This document shows, piece by piece, positions 1 to 10,577 of a stretch of 64,000 nucleotides of DNA. Source of the stretch: Haberlea rhodopensis (Eukaryota > Streptophyta > Magnoliopsida > Lamiales > Gesneriaceae); the NCBI GenBank assembly GCA_907163345.1, contig CAJQUN010000228.1, positions 372,001-436,000 on the forward strand, read 5' to 3'. A program made the position numbers and the translations under genes. Numbering within the stretch: position 1 is the first letter of the stretch; every line of letters begins with the position of its first letter. The notes under the pieces were generated by a model. The model was not told the origin of the DNA, did not search any database, and was given only the letters and a program-made list of their open reading frames with translations.

Positions 1-583
1 TACCATCCAGGGAGCATCTTTTATATTTCATAGCATTTACATTTTTGTAAATTATGAATTGTATTATTGTGATTATCGGTTTGGTGGTATTGGTATGCTC
101 ACCCCGTTGGAGGCTGTCTCTGTTGGGGCAGGTGATTAGGTACATCGATGGTTTTGGAGTTGAGCTCGAGCTATGGGATGGAGGTGCTTCCAGGGATTGA
201 AGTACCAGTGACGGTATTGAGCACCGTGTTTTATACATTTGATACACACATACCTATTTGATGCTCGCATGTGAGCACTCTTATGTGTATATAGTATGTA
301 TAAAAAGGTAAGGGCCTTTCTCTCTTCATTTATGAGTTGCATGCAATTATTTATTGAATTGCTAAATGAATTGAGAACATGTTAGTGTATTATAATGGTG
401 CATGATATGTATGTGGACTTGGTTGGGAGAAACTAGACATTATATGGAATAATGTAAAGAATTTTATTATTGGCATGATTTGCTATTGTGACAAGTGTGT
501 TTTCCCCTACGTACATGATTACATGCACTAAATGCTTGGATTAATACACTAATAATGGGTTAAGGGCACGGGGGGTCCTTACA
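1..583 (+). repeat. X-out 5' LTR, 3' part only
   Basis: Nearly identical to 14892-15473 and ends in CCTTACA. The rest of this LTR lies outside the window. Confidence 0.85.
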
Positions 584-587
584 TTAT

Positions 588-624
588 TGGTATCAGAGCA
601 GTGCTTTGTTAGTGGTATCAGAGC
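588..624 (+). other. X-out primer binding site, duplicated
   Basis: TGGTATCAGAGC occurs at 588-599 and again at 613-624, a tandem duplication of about 25 bp right after the LTR. This motif complements the 3' end of plant initiator tRNA-Met and primes minus-strand synthesis. The other elements in the window have a single copy. Confidence 0.8.
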
Positions 625-1089
625 AGTGGTTTGCTCTTTGGGGCTGTTGAGGGCCTATGATCATATTGATGGAAATGAGTAGCACATAATTATGCATGAT
701 GGTGGTTAGTGTTGTGTGACACAACTATTTTGCTTATGTGCATTTATGATATGTGATCATAGTGGAACAATTATATGTCATGACAGCTATGGAATCATAA
801 TATAATATGTTGATTATGATTGTGAGTTGTGGCACCGGGACAACCAAAGGGAGCATTTTGAAATGCATTGGGATACAGGAAGTACTTTGTACTCATATTT
901 TATGCATTTACTCATTATAATCATATTGTGGTGAATATGGATTATCATATGCTCATGGTTTGGGATTGTTCCTGTAGGGATGCTATGACACGAAGGGCTA
1001 GGCCAGGGTTGAAAGACACGAGTCATTGTAGGTATAGATGGAATGCTTGGTGAATATCCCATGAGTCGTTGTTATGGATGAGTGATGAT

Positions 1090-1300
1090 TTTAAATGCTT
1101 TGCCGCTGTCACTTGACGCGATGATAGAATACTTGCCGCTGTCATATCGTAGCGAGGAAAGAATATTTGCCGCCAAATGTTGAAGCGAGGGTATTGCCGC
1201 ATGTCGCATTTGAGCGAGGTTATTCAATGCCACCGATATGTCGAAGCGAGGGTATTAGTGCCGCGGTCATGACACGCTAGGTTCATTAAAATACACTACT
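1090..1300 (+). repeat. Degenerate GCCGC...GCGAGG motif region in X-out
   Basis: Short units pair GCCGC or CCGCT with AGCGAGG or GCGATG a few tens of bases downstream; CGCT and AGCG can form small stems. The same motif style recurs in X-in at about 7078-7310. Confidence 0.5.
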
Positions 1301-1319
1301 ATAACAAGACTAGGGATCG

Positions 1320-1640
1320 GCTATTCTATTGGTGATGGTTTATGCCGCCGGGTATTCATAGCGATGGTTCATTCCGCTATTCTATTGGCGATGGTTTATG
1401 CCGCCGGGTATTCATAGCGATGGTTCATTCTGCTACATCCATTGACGATGGTTCATGCCGCCAGGTATTATATAACGATGGGTCATTCCGCTACATCTAT
1501 TGGCGATGGTTCATGCCGCCAGGTATTATATAGCGATGGGTCATTCCGCTAGATCTATTGGCGATGGTTCATACTGCCGAACATCTATAGCGATGTTTTA
1601 TGCGCTGACTCTATGGCGATTGATCATGCCGCTGATTTTA
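1320..1640 (+). repeat. 56-58 bp tandem repeat in X-out
   Basis: About five units share GGCGATGGTT, ATGCCGCC and TAGCGATGG. They are homologous to the 59-bp array of X-in at 7347-8110 and occupy the same place between PBS and the internal region. An open frame over the first units is a by-product of the repeat. Confidence 0.8.
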
Positions 1641-1789
1641 TAGCGATGGGTTCTGCCGCTATCTACATGGCACGGGATTGTACCGCCCAAGAGCTATGGG
1701 TGTTGAGTTTGTACCACTATTGGACGAACGAGACAGGTATGCCGCTATTTTATTAGCGATGAGTTATGGTATACTGTCGTTTAGTTAAC

Positions 1790-2010
1790 ATTATTGTGGA
1801 TACCATGTGTTATCATATACCGTCATGTGTTTGACGATGAGATTATGGATGTCGTGTATCGACATATACCGTCACGTGTTTGACGATGAGATTGTGAATG
1901 TCAGGTGTTGACATGTACCGTCACGAGTTGACGATGTCATTTTGGATGTCATACGTTGACGGGTACCGTCACGGGACGACGATGACATAGTGGATGTCTA
2001 TATAGACGCG
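1790..2010 (+). repeat. Degenerate ~50 bp TACCGTCA/GACGATGA repeats
   Basis: Four diverged units begin with TACCGTCA followed by GACGATG and GGATGTC. TACCGTCA and TGACG are partly self-complementary. A shorter version follows the array in X-in at 8390-8500. Confidence 0.6.
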
Positions 2011-4047
2011 TAGCGTCGTTTCGATGAATAATACATTTATGTATATGTATTTAGTCGTATGGTTTGAGTGTCATTGATGAGCACAAGGTGGTGTCTGCGT
2101 CACTAGTTGACGAGACCATTATGCCGAGCAGGTTGCTCGAAGAATTATTGGGTGCGCCGTACAGGGAGTGTACCGCAGCACATATTTGAGGTAAATATTT
2201 TTACGAGTAGTGGTACCTTTGGGTATACTCGCTAGGATGGCTATGGCCAAGTGATTGTGAGTAGGAGTAGTATTGAAGAAACTACTCGCTCTTATCGATG
2301 TAACGTCTGGTAGACTTGGTTACACCTACCCCTGAGGGTGTGGAATAAATCCTACGGAATTAGGATTGCTTTGTGGTTGAGTAAGGACACTGGGATGTCC
2401 GTAGTGCTTGGTGTTTTAGAGAAATATTGGGTGATGACCCACTACTCTAAATGGATGTTACGGTATAGTATACCGAGTGGAACGTATGATGCGTTGGTAG
2501 GCTTGGTATAAGTCCGTGGAGGCAGCGATTTGCTAGCCAGATATCGTGGCAGTGATATAGTGTGCTTGTTGGAGCCATTATACCGTACGTTGGGACCGAG
2601 TTTGGTGAATCGTACGATGATACGATGAGGGTTTATGGTAGACTCTTGTAGTCTATATGTAGCATGATGATTGAGGCAGGGAATACCTTACGGGGACGTT
2701 TATACGTCAAATATTTTGAGGGACTTGTACCGGGACAACTCAATTTTGTTGGGAATATCAACGTGAGTGTCGACAAGTCGTTTCTAGCTCTGATTGAGCA
2801 TCTTTGCATATGGAATGCAACGGGGGTCACAATTGGATTGTGAGATATAGTTAGTGGAGTTACACTACTATATTGATTTTATCTCTTGGAGAGATTTGGA
2901 TTGTACTGTCATGGAGACAGCCAATTTTGGTTGAGGGTTGATTGTGAATCAACCAAGGTAAGCACTACTAGTGTTGGAGTATGTGATGGCTTTATATTAC
3001 CGGCGAGACGTTCGAGGAGGCGTCTCTGGGAGAGATGATCAAGGTTTGTGGAGTACTATGACATTAGTACAGAGCATCGTTAGATGTGTATACGTCATGT
3101 ATACGGATTTCGATTTGGTAATAATGGCATTGAGGCACTATTCTGAACCTATTGGGTAATTATTGGTTCCGAGATATATTTCGGTATAAATATATCCAAT
3201 TTTCCGAACGGCGGTTCGAGGTTGGAAGGTCATGGTTCATGACACTTTCCTTGTGAGGAAGGCGATATTCGTATACCGGTTGGGAATCTTTGGAAGATTC
3301 GTTGAATTGGTTTGTGTGGTGTTGATGTTGAAATCACACCCTTTAGTTTTGGTTGTCAAACCATCATTCTCCGTAGAGTGAGAATAATTGAGGATTGACA
3401 GTTGAGATTGGGACTTTTGGGTATGATTGATAATACCCGAGGCAATTGCATTGAATATGCAGGTGGTATTGGTGCTTAGGCATGTATGCCGGTGTGGGTA
3501 TACGAATGCCGGCATTTTTCTTGTTACTCGTCGAGCATCGGATTTATATGCTTTGATGAATGAATCTCCAGTGAGAGATTGTGGCACCTTGAGATTGGTA
3601 ATCTCAATGACACGATGTATTCTGGAGAATGATCGTGAGGTCTGATTGACTCCCTTGAGGAGGGATTGTCGTGTGTTGAGGCCATGGTAAGTCATTTCTG
3701 ACTAATTTGTTAACGTCTGTGTTAGGATTGTTGAATCCTAGGGTAAACGAGGGATGGCCAGGATTCGGATTTATTAGGTGTCGCAGTTGACACGTGCTGC
3801 GGGAATGCAATTGATTGTTCTTGCATGTCCTTTCGAGAGCTTGAGACCTTGTAGAGTCTCGATGGTGTAATTGGACCAAGATATGATTCTTGGAAGACTC
3901 GGATGTAGACATCTTTGGAGATGTGTTTTGTGTTGATCGGTGGCCGTGTTGTTGTCCAATCCGTGTTACAATGTGGTGCAACTACTCCTTTGATGGAGAT
4001 GGACTTGGAAAGTGGAAGCCGGATGTAGTTTAGGTACACTGTTGTGT
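2011..4047 (+). other. Non-coding internal region of X-out
   Basis: About 2 kb without recognisable coding. It is collinear with 8500-10000 of X-in and, reversed, with 51440-53300 of X-rev, so it is family sequence rather than random filler. Short minus-strand ORFs at 3237-4207 are antisense and not kept in the other copies. Confidence 0.6.
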
Positions 4048-6403
4048 TGTGATGACCTGAGATTAGGGATGTTAATCCCGGAGTGTTAATAACCCGTAAA
4101 GTTGTTTTACGTGGCAATTGGAGTTTAATCGAGGTGTTGGGCCTTCTGGGCTCGTCTATTTGAGTAGTTGGGATCGCGGGATCCCGAGGTTGAGATCGTA
4201 TTCTCATTTCGGCGAAAACCTGTGAGCTGGGTTTTTAGTGTGACTCAGAATCTCGGGTGCTTGGTGTGGGCACCGGTAGGGGGTTTTTGAGTTAGAGAGA
4301 GAATTTTTGAAAACAGATGATTTTTAATGAATCATGATGTATTTGTGGGGCTATTAGTATTTTGGGGTATTTTTGCTATAAATACCAATTGAACCCGGGA
4401 TTTTAATTACCGGAACCATTTCAGCACCTCATTTCTCTCTCCCCGTACCCGCCGATTCTCGATCCCCTTTCGACCACCGCGCAGAAAAAGCCTCCGCCCG
4501 CCGCCGTGTTCGTCTCTTCCAGGCGGTCCTATCCATACCACCAATTTGAAGTTTGGTCGAGAATCGAGCTCGGATTTCTGCAGAAAGCGTAGGGTTCAGA
4601 TCTGGATTTCTGTCCGATTTTTGGGACGCGATTTTGGTATGTTTTTGGCACGATTTTTCTGGTGTTTTTGGGGCGTTTTTATGGTGTTGTTTGGTCGTTC
4701 ATTTCAGACTTTAATGGTTCGAAAAATTGTTGCTTATAGTTCGAATTTTGGATGCTGTTGCGTGGGGGTTCTTGTTCGAAAATTGGGGGTTTGGCTTGGG
4801 GATGATTATTGTTGTTGTTAATTGATTAATTCATGTGTTAGATGAATTATGGTGATTATTTGGGTTTGATTGGTGTTGTTAGGGTTCGAATTTAGGGGTG
4901 GTTCTTGAGCGATTTTGATATTGTCTCATTCGATTTTCCCTCCCTGTGTATGCCCTGCCCCGGGTCTTGTAAATGGTAAATTGTCGTGGGTTGACAATAA
5001 TTTTCTATATAAGGATTATGGGTATGCTTGAGCATGGGTTGCATGTTCGTAATTAATTGTGAATTAATTTATCGTGTTAGCACATCGTTCCTCGGAGCAT
5101 GGAACTCGAGCAAGGTTTGGCTCGGACTTCGGAGATTTAAGGTACGTGCGACGTACGAGCATTACTTTACGTGATAGCAATTGTGAAATGCATAATGTGT
5201 TGTAATTGCATTAGATGGTTGTGGGTATGGCTATATGCATATATGTGTTGATATATATGGGGTACTGAGTCTATATGACTATTGTACGGCATTTGAGATG
5301 CCTGAGAATGATCGTGGGATCATGTGCTCATTATAAGACATGTGAGATGTCTAAGTATAATGGGAAATTGGTAAAATAAATGCTAGGCAATTGAGCTATC
5401 TATGATTGATAGTGAAATTGAGAAATCAGTACTAGATCTTGAGATATCTATATTTGTATGTATAATGACTTGGAATCATTGATTATTGATACTTGAGAAT
5501 CAGGCATGCTATGAGTTAAATCAATGTGTTGATTTACTGATTTATGAGATTTGATGAGTTTGATGATTGTGAGAACAGGGACAGTACACGGAATCCCGGA
5601 TGAGGATGTTGCCATCCAGGGAGTATCATTTAAAATTCATTAATATTTACTTGTGTTGTAAATTATGAATTTCATTATTGTGATTATGAGATTTCGTGTA
5701 TTGGTATGCTCACCCCGTTGGGGGCTGTCTCTGTTGGGGCAGGTGAACAGGTACATCGATGGCTTTGGAGTTGAGCTCGAGCTGTTGATTGGATGTACTC
5801 CCGGGATTGTGGTACCAGGGCTTGATGGAGCACGGTATCGTATAGAGTACATATATACACCCGAGGGTTATATACATATTTATGATGCTCGTATGTGAGC
5901 ACGGTTATGCTTGTATATGGGTTGTATATAAAGGCATGAACCTTTCTCTCTTTCATTCTATGTTGCATGCAATTAAGAGTAGAATTGCTAATGATATGAG
6001 AGTCATGGGTGTATTGTGTGGGTGTTGAAACCCATCTATGTTGTCTTATGTGTGGTGTCTTCCCTGGCTGGGAATTTACTTAGCGTTGCTGTGTTCTGTT
6101 GAGTATGTGTTTTCCCTGGCCGGGAACTATATATTGTGTTGTGCTTTTATTTCGGGATAGCCCTACTTATGGGGAGACTCTGCCCAAATTTTTATAAAAG
6201 TCCACAATGTGAAAAGTGGCAAAATGGGGATGGTAATGGGCAACTCTATGAGTCTATATGTTAGTAGAGATGATCTTATAACGTTGAATGTTAAGGGAAT
6301 TTTGTAAGCATCATATAAGTTTCCCGATTGATTTGTATAGAAGCATGTACCACACATAGTGGTTAATACACTAATCAAGGGTTAAGGGCTTGGGGTCCTT
6401 ACA
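4048..6403 (+). repeat. X-in 5' LTR
   Basis: Starts TGTGATGACC and ends CCTTACA. It lacks a 35-bp GC-rich stretch present in the 3' copy near 11034-11070; the loss is bounded by CGCCGCCGT repeats and fits slippage. Confidence 0.92.
4376..4384 (+). promoter_or_regulatory. LTR TATA box (X-in 5' LTR)
   Basis: CTATAAATA followed by a C+T-rich stretch and a GC-rich leader. It is conserved at 10906-10914 and, reversed, near 50517-50524 and 56939-56947. It probably sets the U3/R boundary. Confidence 0.6.
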
Positions 6404-6407
6404 TTAG

Positions 6408-6419
6408 TGGTATCAGAGC
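6408..6419 (+). other. X-in primer binding site
   Basis: TGGTATCAGAGC four bases after the 5' LTR, complementary to initiator tRNA-Met. Confidence 0.88.
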
Positions 6420-7346
6420 AGTGGTTAGCTCTTTGGGGCTGTTGAGGGCCTGGAACATGCTGATAGGGATGAGTAGCACATATTTATGCATGATAGTAGC
6501 TAGTGTTATGTGACACAACTGTTTTGCTTATGTGCATTTGTGATATGTGATCATAGTGAAACGATTATATGTCATGACATCTATGGAATCATAATATAAC
6601 CTGTTGATTATGATTGTGAGTTGTGACACAGGGACAACCAGGTGGAGCATATCGAAATGCATTGGGATTCAGGAAGTACTTTGTACTCATAGTTTATGCA
6701 TTTACTCATTATAATCATATTGTGGGAATATGGATTATTGTATGCTCATGGGTTGTGATTGTTCCTGTAGGAACACTATGATGCGAAAGGCTAAGGCCAT
6801 GGTTGAAAGACACGAAACGGTAACCTGCATTTTATATACATCATGGATTTATACATTGTGGAAGTATGTGTACATGTAGTGATGATTTTAATGCTTTGCC
6901 GCCATTTGTTGAAGCGAGGGGTGGGAGCGCCGCATGTCACATTTGTGCGAGGTGCATTAAAATACACTCATGTTGATGTATATTGGATATGGCATATGTT
7001 TTGTGATTGCAGGTGTAAATGGAATACTTGGTGAATATCCCATGAGTCATTGTTATGGATGAGTGATGATTTTAAATGCTTGCCGCTATTTATTATTTTG
7101 TGCCGCTAAAATGTGAAGCGAGGGGTGGGAGCGCCGCATGTCACATTGAAGCGTGGTTAGCATATGAGGCGAGGAAAGAATATTTGCCGCTAAAATGTGA
7201 GGCGAGGGGTGGGAGTACCGCATGTCCATTTAAGCGAGGTTATTCTATGCCGCCTATATGTGAAGCGAGGGGTGGGAGTACCGCATGTTTTTACTTGAGC
7301 GAGGGGCATTAAAATACACTACCGTGACAATGACTAGGGATCAGCT

Positions 7347-8110
7347 ATATTGACTGGCGATGGTTCATGCCGCCATGTATATTGATAGCGATGGTTCATG
7401 CCGCTATATTGACTGGCGATGGTTCTTGCCGCCATGGATATTGATAGCGATGGTTCATGCCGCTATATTGATTGGCGATGATTCTTGCCGCCATGTATAT
7501 TGATAGCGATGGTTCATGCCGCTATATTGACTGGCGATGGTTCATGCCGCCATGTATATTGATAGCGATGGTTCATGCCGCTATATTGACTGGCGATGGT
7601 TCTTGCCGCCATGGATATTGATAGCGATGGTTCATGCCGCTATATTGATTGGCGATGATTCTTGCCGCCATGTATATTGATAGCGATGGTTCATGCCGCT
7701 ATATTGACTGGCGATGGTTCATGCCGCCATGGATATTGATAGCGATGGTTTATGCCGCTATATTGACTGGCGATGGTTCTTGCCGCCATGGATATTGATA
7801 GCGATGGTTCATGCCGCTATATTGATTGGCGATGATTCTTGCCGCCATGTATATTGATAGCGATGGTTCATGCCGCTATATTGACTGGCGATGGTTCATG
7901 CCGCCATGGATATTGATAGCGATGGTTTATGCCGCTATATTGACTGGCGATGATTCTTGCCGCCATGGATATTGATAGCGATGGTTCATGCCGCTATATT
8001 GACTGGCGATGATTCTTGCCGCCATGTATATTGATAGCGATGGTTCATGCCGCTATATTGACTGGCGATGGTTCTTGCCGCCATGTGTATTGATAGCGAT
8101 GCCTCTTTCC
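7347..8110 (+). repeat. 59-bp tandem array with 177-bp higher-order period
   Basis: About 13 units of 59 bp. Each has a 32-bp half (TATATTGACTGGCGATGG, then TTGCCGCCATG) and a 27-bp half (TATATTGATAGCGATGG, then TTCATGCCGC). Variant bases (CTGG or ATTGG, TTCATG or TTCTTG, CATGTAT or CATGGAT) repeat every third unit, giving a 3 x 59 = 177-bp higher-order unit for most of the array. It lies downstream of the PBS and would be transcribed. ORFs over it are artefacts of repetition. Confidence 0.92.
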
Positions 8111-10560
8111 GCTATTATGTGGACGATTTTCATGCTCAGGTGTATAGCGAGGTTTCATACCACTTATTATATGACGAGGTATCATGCCGTCGATTCTATA
8201 GCGATGGATTGTGCCGCTATGTACTCAGCACAGGATTTTGCCGCCTTCGAGCGATGGGTGCTGACTACGTACTATTATCGAGCGACGGATACAGGTATTC
8301 CGCTATCTTGATAGCGATGAGGTATGGCATATTACTTGTGTTAGCATTATTGTGGATACTATGTGTTGCTATATATATGCCATGTGTTTGACGATGAGAT
8401 TATGGATGTCGTGTATTGACATGTACCGTTGTATGTTTGACGATGTTAGTTGGATGTCATATGTTGACATATGCCGTCACGAGATGACGATGACATAGTT
8501 GATGTTCTATGTAGACGTGTGACGTCGTTTTGATGATTAATACATTTATGTTATGTATTTGGCTATATGGTTTGAGTGCCTTGGTGGCACATGGTAGTGT
8601 CTAAGTCACTAGTTGACGAGACCATTATGCCGAGCAAGTTGCTCGAGGAACTATTGGGTGCGCCGTATAGGAATTATACCGCAGCACATATTCGAAGTAT
8701 TTATTTGTCGAGCAATGATAACCTTGGGTATGCTCGTTGGTTTGGCTAGGGCCAAGTGATTGGTGGTAAGAGTAGTCATTGAGGAAACTACTCGTTTGTT
8801 GTTGTGATCTACGGTAGGCGTGGTCACGCCCACCCTGAAGGTGTGGGATATGTCCTAATGAATTAAGATGGCTCCGTGGTTGAGCAAGGACACCGGGATG
8901 TCCATTATGCTTTGGTTTTAGAGAGATTTTGGGTGATGACCCACTACTCTAAATGGATATTACGGTATGGCGTACCGAGATGGGACATATGGTTTGTTGG
9001 TGGGCTTGATATAAGCCTATGGAGACAGCGCTTTGCTAGCCAGATATCGTGGTGATGACATAGTGTATTGTTGGAGTACAACGAGAGAGTCATCAGGTCG
9101 TTATTGACTCGATCTGAGGGAACCTGTGTATTTGGGATGCAATGGGGGTTATTGTATCCAGTTTTTCCGAACGGTGGTTCGAGACTTGTGGATCTCGAGT
9201 TCGATGGCACTTCCCTTGTAGGGAAGGAGGTAGTATTAGACCTATTTGGGAATCTTTGAAAGATTCGGTGAGTTGGTACGTGTGGTGTTGATTTTGGGAA
9301 TCACACCGTGTTGTTAATCATCGATTATCGTCCTCCACTGGATAGGGAATGACTCAGAATTGACGGTCGTGTTTGGGGCTTAGGGGTATGTTGTAGATAC
9401 CCGAGCCAAGTGCAATGAGTATGCATGTGATGTCAGTGCTTAGGCAGGTATACCGGTGAGTATACGGATGCCAATTAATGATTTCCTTTTTTTGTCAAGC
9501 ATAGAGTATGCTAATTTGGATGGCTAAATCTCTGATGAGAGATATTGAACACCTTGAGATTGGGAATCTCCATGGCACGATAAGTTAGGAGAAACAATCG
9601 TGAAGTTAGTTGACTCCCTTTGAGGAGGGAATTATCTTGTGTGGGTTGGGGTGTTCCATTGTTGGTGTTTCCTTCGAGTTATGTGATAGCCTTCCCAAGT
9701 TGGATTGTTAAATCCTAGGATTGTCAAGGGATGGCAGGAATTCAGATTTATTGGGTGTCGTTGTCGACACAAGCGTTGAGGATGCAATGTGTTTATTGCA
9801 TGTCCTTCCAGGATTTGAACTCTGTGGAGTCTCGATGGTTTATTTATGATCAGGATGTGATCCTTGGAATATCCGGAGGTGGACATCTTGTGAGATGTCT
9901 TTTGTGTGAATCTGTGGCCGTGAGTTGCCCAAATTGAGTTGCAATGATGCGACTGCTCCTTCGATGGAAAAGGTTTGAAAGTGGAAACCAGGTTTGGTAT
10001 GTGTACACCGTGGTATCCTAGTGTTTCCCTCGTAACGATGTATGTTAGACATCGTGAGTCTTGATAGAGATGTCATTGGATGATATCTACGATAGAATCG
10101 GGAGCGATTTGAATCCTTGCAAGTTTCAGTCGACTAACTGCTTTTGGACTGTTAGCGTTGAGTTGTGCTGACGATCTTTGACGTTATGATGGATTTGGGA
10201 GTCTATTCCACTCCAGAGTTTGACACGAGGTCAACGTTCTCACGGTTGAGGCGTCATCCAGGATGCGTTCTTACTGGTTGTATTAGAACTAAGGATGACT
10301 GTCCGATCTACGGTCGTAAGTATTGGTTGTTTTGCAGTCATGAGGGACTGACTTTTGGGATGAACCGCATCGAGGTACATTTGCCTCTTGGGTATGTTGG
10401 TTTTGGTAAAGTCGCTCTGTTTCAGAGTTTGATGTGAGATAAGTATCCTCGCGTTTATTGAGACGATTCTGATATGGTCAAGAATCGAGGTTATGACTTC
10501 ATATTGTTGTGTAGCCTGGGTGTTATGTGATACACCGGTGCTAATTTCGAGGACGAAATT
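8111..10560 (+). other. Non-coding internal region of X-in
   Basis: Degenerate TACCGT/GACGATG repeats to about 8500, then family-conserved sequence shared with X-out and, reversed, with X-rev. No gag-pol motifs found. A 68-codon sense ORF at 9731-9937 is also open in X-rev but broken in X-out. Confidence 0.6.
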
Positions 10561-10577
10561 CTTTTAGTGGGGGATAT
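10560..10577 (+). other. X-in polypurine tract
   Basis: TTTTAGTGGGGGATAT abuts the 3' LTR. The preceding TTTCGAGGACGAAATTC is the usual stretch before a plant gypsy PPT and recurs in C and in the minus-strand gypsy. Confidence 0.8.

Noticed and set aside
3237..4207. Overlapping minus-strand ORFs of up to 161 codons in X-out
   Set aside because: Antisense to the element, not open in X-in, no recognisable motif.
7347..8110. CRISPR array
   Set aside because: No unique spacers; repeats are contiguous, and this is a plant genome.
7076..8391. ORFs over the 59-bp array as repeat proteins
   Set aside because: They follow the repeat, differ in frame from copy to copy and are not kept in X-out or X-rev.
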